A stretch of DNA of 64,000 nt from Clavibacter michiganensis subsp. insidiosus (GCF_002240565.1 NZ_MZMO01000001.1:2852001-2916000); one strand, 5' to 3'; positions 1-8,482 are shown, counted from the stretch's first letter. The notes: generated by a model from the sequence alone, not told the origin. Made by a program: numbers and translations.

Positions 1-473
1 ACGGATCCGTCGACGTTGTCGATCGCGATGATCGGCAGGCCCTCGCCGCGCGCCCACATCACGAGGTCGGCGATGGTCGCGTGGTGCACGACGTGCTGGT
101 ACCGGTCGGTGACCATCGCGCCGCGCTTGTTCCAGCGGCGGCGGCCGACGATGTGCACCGTGTCGGCCGCGAACGCGTTGGCGCTCCGCACGATCGAGCC
201 GATGTTCATGTCGTGCTGCCAGTTCTCGATCGCCACGTGGAACGGATGCCGGTGCTGGTCGAGGTCGGCGACGATCGCGTCCATGCGCCAGTACCGGTAG
301 CGGTCGATCACGCTGCGGGTGTCGCCGCGCTCCAGCAGCTCGGGATCCAGGTGCGGCTCGTCGGGCCACGCCTCGGGGCCGCCGGGCCAGGGGCCGACGC
401 CGTGGGTGCTGTGCTCGTGGGTCGGCGCCGCGTCGCCGGTCGGCGTCGGCTCCGAGCCGTCGGGCTCGCCCAT
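1..473 (-). CDS. TrmH/SpoU-family RNA 2'-O-methyltransferase, 5' part
   Basis: The gene is cut by the left window edge, so only about 157 N-terminal residues are visible. The first 55 residues are an acidic, Pro/Gly-rich leader. They are followed by the SPOUT motif 1 (N-I-G-S-I-V-R-S-A-N-A-F), the classic TrmH signature for binding S-adenosylmethionine at the trefoil knot, and by a V-G-R-R-R-W-N-K-R-G-A stretch typical of these proteins. Family knowledge gives methylation of ribose 2'-OH in tRNA or rRNA; the substrate cannot be told from this half. The ATG overlaps the cysE stop as TGATG, so translation is probably coupled to cysE. Confidence 0.85.
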   Translation of the reverse strand, partial: MGEPDGSEPTPTGDAAPTHEHSTHGVGPWPGGPEAWPDEPHLDPELLERGDTRSVIDRYRYWRMDAIVADLDQHRHPFHVAIENWQHDMNIGSIVRSANAFAADTVHIVGRRRWNKRGAMVTDRYQHVVHHATIADLVMWARGEGLPIIAIDNVDGS

Positions 474-1057
474 CAGATGTAGATCCCAGGATCCACGAAG
501 AACGCGGGATCCACGTGCGCGTCGGGCGCGCGCCCCGCCCGCTTCCCGGTCTCGACCGCGGGGATGCCCGTGAGCACGGATCCCGCGGGCGCGTCCTTCA
601 CGACCACCGCGTTCGCGCCGATGACGCTGCCCGCGCCGACCGTGATGGGCCCGAGCAGCTTCGCCCCGGCCCCGATGGTGACGCCGTCGCCCACCGTCGG
701 GTGCCGCTTGCCGTGCACGAGGCTCTTCCCGCCGAGCGTGACGCCGTGGTACATCAGCACGTCGTCGCCCACCTCGGCCGTCGCGCCGATCACGACGCCC
801 ATGCCGTGGTCGATGAACAGCCGCCGGCCGATGCGCGCGCCCGGGTGGATCTCCACCCCGGTCAGCGTCCGCCCTGCCTGCGCGAGCAGCCGGGCCGCCA
901 GCCGGATGCGTCGACGCCACAGCGCGTGCGACACCCGGTGCAGCCACACCGCGTGCAGGCCCGGGTAGCCGAGCACCATCTCCAGGTACCCGCGCGCGGC
1001 CGAATCGTGGGCGCGCGCGGTGCGGAGGTCCTCGACGACCCGGGCGACGATCCCCAC
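473..1057 (-). CDS. cysE: serine O-acetyltransferase
   Basis: Transfers acetyl from acetyl-CoA to L-serine, making O-acetylserine for the neighbouring CysK. The 194-residue product has the short N-terminal helical segment of the compact actinobacterial/Bacillus form ([11 protein letters not shown] at 31-41), then a left-handed beta-helix of hexapeptide repeats. The catalytic Asp-His pair is in I-D-H-G at 82-85. The [15 protein letters not shown] block corresponds to the acetyl-CoA-binding coil, and the C-terminal tail ends in Ile as often seen in CysE. The start is a GTG two bases after the cysK stop. The cysK-cysE-methyltransferase order with overlaps indicates one transcript. Confidence 0.93.
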   Translation of the reverse strand: MGIVARVVEDLRTARAHDSAARGYLEMVLGYPGLHAVWLHRVSHALWRRRIRLAARLLAQAGRTLTGVEIHPGARIGRRLFIDHGMGVVIGATAEVGDDVLMYHGVTLGGKSLVHGKRHPTVGDGVTIGAGAKLLGPITVGAGSVIGANAVVVKDAPAGSVLTGIPAVETGKRAGRAPDAHVDPAFFVDPGIYI

Positions 1058-1059
1058 GC

Positions 1060-1998
1060 CTAGTCGCGCAGGTCGTCGAACAGCACGGTCGAGAGGTACC
1101 GCTCGCCGTAGTCGCACACGATCGCGACGATGGTCTTGCCCGTGCTCTCCGGGCGCTTCGCGATCTCGAGCGCGGCCCACACGATGGATCCCGACGAGAT
1201 GCCGCAGAGGATGCCCTCGTCGGTCGCGAGCGCGCGCGAGACGCGGATCGAGTCCTCGAGCGACACGTCGACGACCTCGTCGTAGATCTCCGTGTCGAGG
1301 ATCTCGGGCACGAAGTTCGCGCCGATGCCCTGGATCTTGTGCGGGCCGGGCTTCCCGCCGTTGAGGATGGGCGAGTCGAGCGGCTCGACCGCGACGATCT
1401 TGACGCCCGGCTTCCGCTCCTTGAGCACCTGGCCGACGCCCGTGATGGTGCCGCCCGTGCCGACGCCCGCGATGAAGACGTCGACGCCGCCGTCGGTGTC
1501 CGCCCAGACCTCCTCGGCCGTGGTCTCGCGGTGCTTCTGCGGGTTGGCCGCGTTCGCGAACTGCTTCGCCCAGATGGCGTTCGGGGTCTCGTCCACGATC
1601 TGCTTGGCCCGGTCGACCGCGCCGCGCATGCCCTCGGGGCCGGGCGTCAGCACGATCTCGGCGCCGTACGCGCGCAGCACCAGCCGGCGCTCGACGCTCA
1701 TGGTCTCGGGCATCGTGAGGACGACCTTGTAGCCGCGGGCCGCGCCGACCATCGCGAGCGCGATGCCCGTGTTGCCGCTCGTGCCCTCGACGATCGTGCC
1801 GCCGGGCTTCAGCGCTCCGGCGGCCTCGGCCGCGTCGATGATGGCGACGCCGATGCGGTCCTTCACGCTCGACGCGGGGTTGTGCGACTCGAGCTTCACG
1901 AGCACGGTCGCGTCGAGCCCCTCGGTGAGCCGGTTGAGCCGGACGAGCGGCGTGCCGCCGACCAGCTGGGTGATGTCGTCGTAGACGCGACCTGCCAT
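1060..1998 (-). CDS. cysK: O-acetylserine sulfhydrylase (cysteine synthase A)
   Basis: PLP enzyme that replaces the acetate of O-acetylserine with sulfide to give L-cysteine. The 312-residue protein has the family opening [11 protein letters not shown], the PLP lysine at about 46 in S-S-V-K-D-R-I-G, and the substrate-binding T-S-G-N-T-G loop. Late in the protein, [10 protein letters not shown] binds the PLP phosphate. I chose the ATG at 1998, which has an AAGGTGG ribosome site five bases upstream; a GTG three codons earlier would overlap that site. It is the first gene of the cysteine operon with cysE immediately downstream. Confidence 0.95.
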   Translation of the reverse strand: MAGRVYDDITQLVGGTPLVRLNRLTEGLDATVLVKLESHNPASSVKDRIGVAIIDAAEAAGALKPGGTIVEGTSGNTGIALAMVGAARGYKVVLTMPETMSVERRLVLRAYGAEIVLTPGPEGMRGAVDRAKQIVDETPNAIWAKQFANAANPQKHRETTAEEVWADTDGGVDVFIAGVGTGGTITGVGQVLKERKPGVKIVAVEPLDSPILNGGKPGPHKIQGIGANFVPEILDTEIYDEVVDVSLEDSIRVSRALATDEGILCGISSGSIVWAALEIAKRPESTGKTIVAIVCDYGERYLSTVLFDDLRD

Positions 1999-2258
1999 GG
2001 GTTCCACCTTCGTCGTGATCCTGGTCGGTGCGGGGCGCTGCCGCGCGCACCTGCTCGGGTTCCGAGCCTATGCGAGCGCAACCGCGTGTGACGCGGCGTC
2101 ATTCCGGGGCGGGCGGACGGCCTACCCGGACGAGCTGTGGAGGAGGCCGTCGCCGCCCGCGCCGCCCGGGCGAGGATGCGCGCGACCACCCGAGGCGATC
2201 CCGCGGCGGCCTCCACCCGCACCCGACGCGTGATCGCTCCTGTTCATGAAGGAGAGAC

Positions 2259-2327
2259 ATGCCCATCCCCGCGCGTCCACTCACGATGATGCTCGTCGTC
2301 ACGGCTGCCTCGCTGGTCGGGCCATGA
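2259..2327 (+). other. 22-codon leader ORF resembling a displaced signal peptide
   Basis: An ATG with a strong AAGGAG site just upstream (2249-2254) opens a 22-residue frame. It contains an Arg followed by the hydrophobic run M-M-L-V-V-T-A-A-S-L-V-G, then meets TGA at 2325-2327. The TGA overlaps the ATG at 2324 of the next frame (ATGA). The hydrophobicity looks like the first part of a Sec signal peptide whose end (A-A-V-G-A-V-P-G-T-V-P-E-A) is read in the following frame. Either a frameshift has split one secreted protein or this is a coupled leader peptide. Confidence 0.5.
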
Positions 2328-2962
2328 CCGCAGCCGTGGGAGCGGTTCCCGGCACCGTGCCGGAAGCCGCGCAGCGCCAGTCAAGGGTCGTGCACGCGGG
2401 CGTCGGCACCGCCGCCCCGACGACACCGGCAACCCTCCTAGCCTCCGCCCCCGCCATGAGCGACGCCGACCTCGACGGCCTCGTCGCTGTGCTGGACGCT
2501 CTGCCCGACGACATCAAGTCGGCCGATCCCCGCACGACGCCCGATTACGGGCATCGGTTGAGCCAGGCCATCGACCGGGTGACCGCATCGTCGAGCGTCG
2601 GCACATCGACGCGGTCCGTGACGCCGGACGACGCACTCTCCCTGATCGGCACGGGACGCGCCGTGCACGCAACGGATCTCCGCGGCTCCGCTCCGACGGC
2701 TCGACTCGCCATCGACTGGATCGCGTGCGGCGCAGCCGTGGCAGGCGTCATCGCCCAATACGGTCTGCCCGTGTTCAAGGTGGTCGGTTGGATCCGGGAG
2801 GCGCGCGAGATCTACGGCAGCGTGCGAGGCATCATCGAGGCGCTGAGCACCGGTGCGTTGGCCCAAGAGATCCCGGGCGAGGCGGCCGAGCTGATCACCA
2901 CGCTACTGGGCTTCGACGGAGTGGTGGCCGCGTGCTTCAGCCCCACGTCACTCGAGGCCTGA
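2324..2962 (+). CDS. unrecognised, probably secreted protein
   Basis: I do not recognise this 212-residue protein. The first 50 residues are Ala/Pro/Thr-rich. An acidic helical segment follows (D-L-D-G-L-V-A-V-L-D-A-L-P-D-D). The C-terminal half is hydrophobic, with W-I-A-C-G-A-A-V-A-G-V-I, a Tyr-containing amphipathic stretch and a final F-D-G-V-V-A-A-C-F, and carries two Cys that could pair outside the cell. The best ribosome site lies upstream of another frame that encodes a signal-peptide-like start (2259-2327). The intact ancestor was therefore probably exported, and this copy may be frameshifted. One base separates it from the downstream membrane-protein gene, so the two form a pair. 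Confidence 0.55.
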   Translation: MTAAVGAVPGTVPEAAQRQSRVVHAGVGTAAPTTPATLLASAPAMSDADLDGLVAVLDALPDDIKSADPRTTPDYGHRLSQAIDRVTASSSVGTSTRSVTPDDALSLIGTGRAVHATDLRGSAPTARLAIDWIACGAAVAGVIAQYGLPVFKVVGWIREAREIYGSVRGIIEALSTGALAQEIPGEAAELITTLLGFDGVVAACFSPTSLEA

Positions 2963-2963
2963 G

Positions 2964-3620
2964 ATGTCAAGGGAGACTGCGAGAGACCCGGTCCGGCGGA
3001 ACCCTCCCGGCTGGACACCGCCTGGCTTATGGGCGCCGCTGTCCGGGCACCTCACCGTGGCGCTGCTCAAGGCGCCGATCGTGGTCGTGGCGTCCCAGGC
3101 CCTCATGCTCGTCCCCGCCTGGGGCCCGGGGCCGCTCGACCGGACGATCGGAGCTGTGACCCTCATGACCCTGGTCTTCTGCACCGTCGAGGTCGTGGTA
3201 GAGCGTCCCTTCGTCGTCCGCGGTCGGCTGATGGCCCCGGGCGGGTGGGGCTTCGCGGTCCTCCCGTGGCTCGCGGGGTCGATGGCCGCAGCGGCGACGG
3301 TCATCCTGTGGCTCGGCGCCCCCACCGGTGTCGTGCTCGCCTCGGTGATGTCCGGCGTGGAAGCGGCCTTCGTCCTCTGGTCGCGCGCCTGGCGTCCCGG
3401 TGACACCGACGCCGAGTACCACGAGAAGTGGGTGAAGACGAAGGAGATGACCAAGGAGATGTTCGCGCCGGACGTGGCGGAGATTCGGCGACGCCTGGAC
3501 GAGCGGGCTATGGACGGGTACCGCCGGAAGATCGCCGAGCGCGATGCACAGCGCGAGCTGGACGAGCCGGACGAGGAGCGGGAGCGCGACGAGGGGGACC
3601 GACCGGCGCGCGACGCGTGA
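2964..3620 (+). CDS. membrane protein with charged C-terminal tail
   Basis: A 218-residue protein not assigned to a family. It shows about four membrane segments between residues 25 and 140: around L-L-K-A-P-I-V-V-V, around M-T-L-V-F-C-T-V, around W-L-A-G-S-M-A-A-A-A-T-V-I-L-W-L, and V-V-L-A-S-V-M-S-G-V. The last 70 residues are strongly charged and probably helical or coiled coil (D-E-P-D-E-E-R-E-R-D-E-G), presumably cytoplasmic. The start codon lies one base after the stop of the preceding secreted-protein gene, so the two are co-translated and may act together. No catalytic motif is visible. Confidence 0.7.
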   Translation: MSRETARDPVRRNPPGWTPPGLWAPLSGHLTVALLKAPIVVVASQALMLVPAWGPGPLDRTIGAVTLMTLVFCTVEVVVERPFVVRGRLMAPGGWGFAVLPWLAGSMAAAATVILWLGAPTGVVLASVMSGVEAAFVLWSRAWRPGDTDAEYHEKWVKTKEMTKEMFAPDVAEIRRRLDERAMDGYRRKIAERDAQRELDEPDEERERDEGDRPARDA

Positions 3621-3651
3621 CCGCGACCTGCGGACACGGCAGGCTGGTCCC

Positions 3652-4617
3652 ATGAGCGCGCGCATCGAGATCCGGGGGCCCGGCGGCCCCGAGGTCATGA
3701 CCCTGACGGACGGCCCGGTGCCGGATCCCGGACCCGGCGAGGTGCGGATCCGCGTGCACGCCGCGGGCGTGAACTTCATCGACACCTACCGGCGCAGCGG
3801 CGTCTACCCGATGGCGCACCCGTACGTACCGGGATCGGAGGCGGCGGGGGTGATCGAGGCGCTCGGCGACGGCGTGAGGGGCGTCCACGTGGGCGACCGC
3901 GTCGCGACGGCCGAGGCGTCGGTCACGTACGCGCAGCACGCGCTCGTCCGCGCGGAGACGCTGCTGCCCGTGCCCGACGGCGTCGGCTTCGAGACCGCCG
4001 CCGCGCTCCCCCTCCAGGGCCTCACCGCGCACTACCTCGCGACGAGCTCGTACCCCGCGGGCCCCGGGGATCGCGCGCTCGTGCACGCGGGCGCTGGCGG
4101 CGTGGGGCTCCTGCTCACGCAGCTGCTCGTGGATCGCGGCGTCGAGGTGATCACCACGGTGTCGACCGAGGAGAAGGCCGCCCTCTCGCGCGCGGCCGGC
4201 GCGACGCACGTGCTCGGCTACGACGACGTGCCGGTGCGGGTCCGCGATCTGACGGACGGGCGCGGCGTCGACGTGGTCTACGACGGCGTGGGCCGCGATA
4301 CGTTCGACGGCTCGCTCGCCAGCTTGCGCATCCGCGGCACCCTCGTGCTCTTCGGCGGCGCGAGCGGGCAGGTGCCGCCGTTCGACCTGCAGCGCCTCAA
4401 CTCGGGCGGATCCCTGTCGGTCACCCGCCCCACGCTCGCCCACTTCCTGCTCGACGCCGAGGAGCGACGCTGGCGCGCGGGCGAGCTGTTCGCAGGGCTC
4501 CTCGACGGATCCCTCGACGTGCGCGTCGGCGCGACGTACCCGCTCGCGGACGCCGCCCGCGCCCACGAGGACCTCGAGGCGAGGCGCACGACGGGGTCGA
4601 TCGTGCTCCTCCCCTGA
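3652..4617 (+). CDS. quinone oxidoreductase (zinc-less MDR family)
   Basis: A 321-residue NADPH:quinone-reductase-like member of the medium-chain dehydrogenase superfamily. The N-terminal GroES-like domain shows V-N-F-I-D-T-Y-R-R-S-G-V-Y typical of QorA. The Rossmann fold carries H-A-G-A-G-G-V-G-L-L-L-T-Q near 145-157, the dinucleotide-binding motif. Zinc-binding Cys/His residues of alcohol dehydrogenases are absent. The expected reaction is one-electron reduction of quinones with NADPH in the cytoplasm. The chosen ATG has CAGGCT six bases upstream, a weak version of the leaderless -10 pattern seen elsewhere in this window. Confidence 0.9.
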   Translation: MSARIEIRGPGGPEVMTLTDGPVPDPGPGEVRIRVHAAGVNFIDTYRRSGVYPMAHPYVPGSEAAGVIEALGDGVRGVHVGDRVATAEASVTYAQHALVRAETLLPVPDGVGFETAAALPLQGLTAHYLATSSYPAGPGDRALVHAGAGGVGLLLTQLLVDRGVEVITTVSTEEKAALSRAAGATHVLGYDDVPVRVRDLTDGRGVDVVYDGVGRDTFDGSLASLRIRGTLVLFGGASGQVPPFDLQRLNSGGSLSVTRPTLAHFLLDAEERRWRAGELFAGLLDGSLDVRVGATYPLADAARAHEDLEARRTTGSIVLLP

Positions 4618-4639
4618 GCCGGCCCGGATCCGCACCGCC

Positions 4640-4645
4640 TACCCT
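4640..4645 (+). promoter_or_regulatory. -10 box TACCCT of a leaderless transcript
   Basis: TACCCT ends six bases before the ATG at 4652, so transcription should begin at the start codon itself. Confidence 0.6.
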
Positions 4646-4651
4646 CGTGCC

Positions 4652-5710
4652 ATGCCCGCACCCGGATCCGCGCTGACGCGCCTCGGCTTCCTCACCACCG
4701 GCCCCTTCGACCCGGCCGACCCCGCGACCGGCCTCGAGGACGCGCTCCGGCTCGTCGAGCTCGGCGACGCGCTCGGCCTCGACACCGCCTGGCTCCGGCC
4801 CGACCACCTCAGGAACGCGATCTCCTCTCCCGTCGCGATGCTCGCCGCGGCGTCGCAGCGCACGCGCCGCATCGGGCTCGGCACCGCCTCGATCCCCGTC
4901 CGCGCCGAGAACCCGCTCCGCCTCGCCGAGGACCTCGCGACCGTCGACCTCCTCTCCGGCGGACGCCTCCGTCCCGGGCTCTCCGTCGGCAACCCGACGC
5001 GCGTCGCGGCCGTCGACCGGGCGATCCACCCGACGACGGCGGAGCACGAGGAGCCGGGCCGCGAGCGCCTGCTCCGCTTCCGCGAGCTGCTGCGCGGCGG
5101 GCTGGTGCCGGGCGCGGAGGACCGTGACGCCGAGGAGCGCGACGACGACGAGGCCCTCACCTCCACCGTGCAGCCGGCGTCACCCGGGCTCGCCGACCGG
5201 CTGGGCTACGGGGCGGCGACGCTCCGCACGGCCTCATGGGCGGGCGCGCACGGCTTCCGGCTGCTCGCGTCCGACGTGACCGAGCGCGGATCCCGCGGCG
5301 GCGGCTTCGCGCAGGACCAGCGGGACCTCATCGACGCCTACCGCGCCGCGCACCCCGACCCGGCCGCCGCGCACGTCACGCTGGCCCTCGTCGTGGTCCC
5401 CACCGACGGCGCGACGAGCGACCAGCGGGCGAGGTACGCGGCCGACGCGGCGGCGCGCGCCGAGCGGGCCGCGCGGGCCGACCAGTCGGAGGATCCGGGT
5501 GCCGCGTCGAGCATGGTCCGCGCGCCGGACCTCGTGGGCCCGTCCGACGAGGTCGCCGCCGCGCTCCTCGCGGATCCCGCCGTGCAGGCCGCGGACGAGC
5601 TCGCGATCGCGCTCCCGGCCGGGCTGCCCGCGGGCGACCTCGCGCGGATCCTCACCGACGTGGCGGAGCGCCTCGGCCCCGCGCTCGGCTGGTCGCCCGC
5701 CACCGCCTGA
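4652..5710 (+). CDS. luciferase-like (LLM class) flavin-dependent oxidoreductase, copy 1
   Basis: A 352-residue TIM-barrel protein of the bacterial luciferase superfamily. It opens with R-L-G-F-L-T-T-G-P-F-D, has the A-W-L-R-P-D-H strand end, S-P-V-A-M-L-A-A-A-S-Q-R-T-R-R-I-G-L-G-T, and the E-D-L-A-T-V-D-L-L-S-G-G-R segment diagnostic of the family. The expected chemistry is FMNH2/F420-dependent oxidation; the substrate is unknown. It carries an acidic insertion (E-D-R-D-A-E-E-R-D-D-D-E near 150) that is shorter in the neighbouring paralogue. A tandem duplicate starts 27 bases downstream with its own promoter. Confidence 0.88.
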   Translation: MPAPGSALTRLGFLTTGPFDPADPATGLEDALRLVELGDALGLDTAWLRPDHLRNAISSPVAMLAAASQRTRRIGLGTASIPVRAENPLRLAEDLATVDLLSGGRLRPGLSVGNPTRVAAVDRAIHPTTAEHEEPGRERLLRFRELLRGGLVPGAEDRDAEERDDDEALTSTVQPASPGLADRLGYGAATLRTASWAGAHGFRLLASDVTERGSRGGGFAQDQRDLIDAYRAAHPDPAAAHVTLALVVVPTDGATSDQRARYAADAAARAERAARADQSEDPGAASSMVRAPDLVGPSDEVAAALLADPAVQAADELAIALPAGLPAGDLARILTDVAERLGPALGWSPATA

Positions 5711-5725
5711 TCCGCCCGGGTCGCC

Positions 5726-5731
5726 TACCCT
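5726..5731 (+). promoter_or_regulatory. -10 box TACCCT of a leaderless transcript
   Basis: The same hexamer and spacing as before the upstream paralogue: six bases to the ATG at 5738. The promoter seems to have been duplicated with the gene. Confidence 0.6.
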
Positions 5732-5737
5732 CGATCC

Positions 5738-6757
5738 ATGCCCGCATCCGGTTCCCCCCTGAAGCGCCTCGGCTTCCTCACCATCGGCACCTTCGACGCG
5801 GCGGATCCCGCGGCCGGCCACGAGACCACGCTCCGCGTCCTCGAGCGCGGCGAGGAGCTCGGCCTCGACAGCGCGTGGCTGCGGCACCGCCACCTCCAGC
5901 ACGGGATCTCCTCCCCCGTCGCCGTCATGGCCGCGGCCTCGCAGCGCACCAGCCGGATCCAGCTCGGGACCGCCGTCACGCCCATCGGCGCGGAGAACCC
6001 GTTCCGCCTCGCCGAGGACCTCGCCACGGTGGACCTCCTCACCGGCGGCCGACTGCAGCCCGGTTTCAGCGCCGGCGCGCCCATGTCGTTCGACCGGTAC
6101 CGCGACGCCATCTACCCCGACACCCTCGAGCAGGAGGACCTGGGCTACGACCGGCTCCTCCGCTTCCGCGACCACGTGCGCGGCGACGCCGTGAACGACC
6201 GCGCGGGACGCGAGGGCCAGGAGGAGTTCGCGGACACCGTGCAGCCGCAGTCCGCGGGCCTCGTGGACCGGCTCTGGTACGGCGCGGGCAGCACGCGCTC
6301 CGCGGTGTGGGCCGCGGAGAACGGCTTCCACCTCCTCACCTCCAGCGTGATCCAGGGCGAGCTCGGGAACGACTTCGCGGCGAACCAGCGCGCGCAGATC
6401 GACGCCTACCGCGCCGCCCACCCGCGCGGCGCCGAGGCCCGCGTCTCGCAGGGCCTCGTCGTGATCCCCACCGACCGCGCGACGCCCGAGCAGGTCGCCC
6501 GCTACGAGGCGTACGCCGCCTCCCGGGCACACCGCGTCGGCGTGCCGGTGGGGCCGCGGAGGATGCTCTTCGCGGCGGATCTCGTGGGCACGTCCGAGCA
6601 GATCGCCGCGACGCTGCACGCCGACGCCGGGTTCCAGGCGGTCGACGAGGTCGCGTTCGCCCTCCCGTTCACGTTCGGCGAGGCCGACCTCGAGCAGATC
6701 CTCACCGACATCGCGGAGCGCCTCGGCCCGGCCCTCGGGTGGTCGCCCGCCGCCTGA
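5738..6757 (+). CDS. luciferase-like flavin-dependent oxidoreductase, copy 2
   Basis: A 339-residue paralogue of the preceding gene. The two share the opening (R-L-G-F-L-T-I-G-T-F-D), the E-N-P-F-R-L-A-E-D-L-A-T-V-D-L-L-T-G-G-R-L block and the ending R-L-G-P-A-L-G-W-S-P-A. Divergence is greatest in the middle (residues 110-170), the part expected to shape the substrate pocket, so the copies probably differ in specificity. The conserved residues of the family are kept and there is no sign of decay. A strong hairpin terminator follows directly. Confidence 0.88.
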   Translation: MPASGSPLKRLGFLTIGTFDAADPAAGHETTLRVLERGEELGLDSAWLRHRHLQHGISSPVAVMAAASQRTSRIQLGTAVTPIGAENPFRLAEDLATVDLLTGGRLQPGFSAGAPMSFDRYRDAIYPDTLEQEDLGYDRLLRFRDHVRGDAVNDRAGREGQEEFADTVQPQSAGLVDRLWYGAGSTRSAVWAAENGFHLLTSSVIQGELGNDFAANQRAQIDAYRAAHPRGAEARVSQGLVVIPTDRATPEQVARYEAYAASRAHRVGVPVGPRRMLFAADLVGTSEQIAATLHADAGFQAVDEVAFALPFTFGEADLEQILTDIAERLGPALGWSPAA

Positions 6758-6771
6758 TCCACGACCCACGC

Positions 6772-6827
6772 ACGACGACGCCCCTCCCGCCCGACCATGA
6801 GGGTCCGTGCGGGAGGGGCGTCGTCGT
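6772..6827. terminator. bidirectional hairpin terminator
   Basis: Perfect 19-bp inverted repeat (arms 6772-6790 and 6809-6827, core CGCCCCTCCCGC) with an 18-base loop. It lies between the convergent luciferase-like gene and the MFS gene. No U-tract follows, as is usual in GC-rich actinobacteria. Confidence 0.8.
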
Positions 6828-6841
6828 GATCCGGCGTGGGA

Positions 6842-8434
6842 TCAGTGCATGCCGACGGCCTCGGTCGATGCGCCCTCGCGGAAGCGCTCGAGCGGCACGC
6901 GCACCATCGACCAGGAGATGATCGCAGCGCAGGCCACGCCGATCGCCGCGGCCAGGAACACCACGTGGTACCCGTCGACCTGCTGCTGCAGCGGGTTCGC
7001 GACCCCGTCGGTGACCGACGCGGTGACGGCGGACGCGAACAGGGCGGTGAAGACGGCCGTGCCGATGGATCCGCCGATCTGCTGCGTGCCCGTGAGCGCC
7101 GCGCCCGCGACGCCGGCATCCCGCGGCTCGATGCCGGAGAGCGCGACGTTCTGCATGGGCACGAACACGCACGCGAGCCCGATGCCGAGGAGGATCTGGC
7201 CGGGCAGCACCTGCACGACGTACGCGCCGTCGACCGTGACCCGGCTGAACCACAGGAGCCCGGCGGCCGCGATGAGCGGGCCGACGGTCATGAGCACGCG
7301 CGGGCCGACCCGGGGCAGGAGCCGCGCGACCTGCGGCGCCGTCAGCATGATCGACGCGGCCATCGGCAGCGACGCGAGGCCCGAGATCAACGGCGACATG
7401 CCGAGCACGATCTGGAAGTGCAGCGTGAGGTAGAGGAGACCGCCCAGGAGCGCCGCGCCCACCATCACCGAGGTGAGGTACGCGCCGCCGCGGGTGCGGT
7501 CGGCCACGACGCGGAGCGGCAGCAGCGGGTTGCGCGCCCGCGACTCCCACCAGACGAAGGCGACCATGATGCCGACGCCGAGCGCGAGGAAGCCGATGGT
7601 GTCGGGCTCGCCCCAGCCGTTCTCCGCGCGGGAGAAGCCGTAGACGATCGAGGCGAGGCCGAGCGTGACGAGGAGCGCGCCGGGCACGTCGTAGCTGCGG
7701 TCGCCGTCGGCCCGGCTCTCCTTGACGAGCGGGATGCCGGCGACGATCGCGACGATCGCGATGGGCACGTTGACGAGCAGGCACCAGTGCCAGCTGAGGT
7801 ACTCGGTGAGCACGCCGCCGAGCAGCAGGCCGACGGCCGCGCCGGATCCCGCGATGGTGCCGTAGACCGCGAACGCCTTGACGCGGTCGGGGCCGGACGG
7901 GAACGTGACCGAGAGCAGCGCGAGCGCGGCGGGCGCGAGGAGCGCCGCGAAGACGCCCTGCAGGCCGCGGGCGAGGAGGAGCATCTCGCTCGAGACGGCG
8001 ACGCCGCCGAGCGCGGAGGCGGCCGCGAAGCCGACCATGCCGAGGAGGAAGGAGCGCTTGCGGCCCCAGTAGTCGGCGATGCGGCCGCCGAGCAGGAGGA
8101 GAGAGCCGAAGGCGAGCGCGTAGACGGTGACGACCCAGGTGCGGTCGGCGTCGGTCATGCCGAGGTCGCGCTGGGCGGCCGGCAGGGCGATGTTCACGAT
8201 GGTGCCGTCGAGCACGACCATCAGCTGGGCGAGGGCGACGACGGCGAGGAGGATCCACTTGTTGCGAGCGGACGGCGCGGCGGGGGCGGCGGGCGCGGCC
8301 GGGCCGACGGGTGCGGTGCCGGCGGCGGATGCGGCGGCGGGAGTCGAGGGCGGTGCGTTCTCAGGGGTGCGTGCGTGCGAGATCTGGTGCTCCTGGATGG
8401 TCGTGCGGCGCCCGGGCGGGCGAGGACGGTCCAA
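6842..8434 (-). CDS. MFS drug:H+ antiporter, DHA2 family
   Basis: Multidrug-efflux-type transporter with 14 predicted membrane segments after a long Ala/Pro-rich N-terminal tail. Motif A is L-G-G-R-I-A-D-Y-W-G-R-K-R, motif C-like glycines are in G-T-I-A-G-S-G-A-A-V-G-L-L-L-G-G, and TM1 has the DHA2 signature L-D-G-T-I-V-N-I-A-L-P. It is divergent from a tetR gene across a perfect palindrome and is therefore probably induced by a TetR ligand. The start is uncertain. The TTG at 8434 overlaps a likely -10 box (TAGATT on the minus strand). The best-placed ribosome site (GGAG, 8390-8393) instead leads to an ATC codon at 8381-8383, giving a 513-residue protein starting at S-H-A-R-T-P. Confidence 0.9.
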   Translation of the reverse strand: MDRPRPPGRRTTIQEHQISHARTPENAPPSTPAAASAAGTAPVGPAAPAAPAAPSARNKWILLAVVALAQLMVVLDGTIVNIALPAAQRDLGMTDADRTWVVTVYALAFGSLLLLGGRIADYWGRKRSFLLGMVGFAAASALGGVAVSSEMLLLARGLQGVFAALLAPAALALLSVTFPSGPDRVKAFAVYGTIAGSGAAVGLLLGGVLTEYLSWHWCLLVNVPIAIVAIVAGIPLVKESRADGDRSYDVPGALLVTLGLASIVYGFSRAENGWGEPDTIGFLALGVGIMVAFVWWESRARNPLLPLRVVADRTRGGAYLTSVMVGAALLGGLLYLTLHFQIVLGMSPLISGLASLPMAASIMLTAPQVARLLPRVGPRVLMTVGPLIAAAGLLWFSRVTVDGAYVVQVLPGQILLGIGLACVFVPMQNVALSGIEPRDAGVAGAALTGTQQIGGSIGTAVFTALFASAVTASVTDGVANPLQQQVDGYHVVFLAAAIGVACAAIISWSMVRVPLERFREGASTEAVGMH

Positions 8435-8457
8435 TCTAGGGCCGCGCCGTGCGCAGA

Positions 8458-8481
8458 GTCAAACGAACCGGTTCGTTTGAC
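8458..8481. promoter_or_regulatory. TetR operator, perfect 24-bp palindrome
   Basis: Half-site GTCAAACGAACC followed by its exact reverse complement, between the divergent MFS and tetR genes. It overlaps the promoter elements on both sides (TTGAC at each end), so a bound repressor would silence both genes. Size and symmetry fit a TetR dimer pair. Confidence 0.88.
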
Positions 8482-8482
8482 A

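Noticed and set aside
1..1200. GGATCC clusters as cloning or adaptor artefacts
   Set aside because: They occur inside conserved codons of many genes in all frames, so they are native sequence.
2246..2323. ATG at 2246 as the start of the secreted-protein gene
   Set aside because: It lies inside the ribosome site of the next ATG and gives a charged, non-signal N-terminus.
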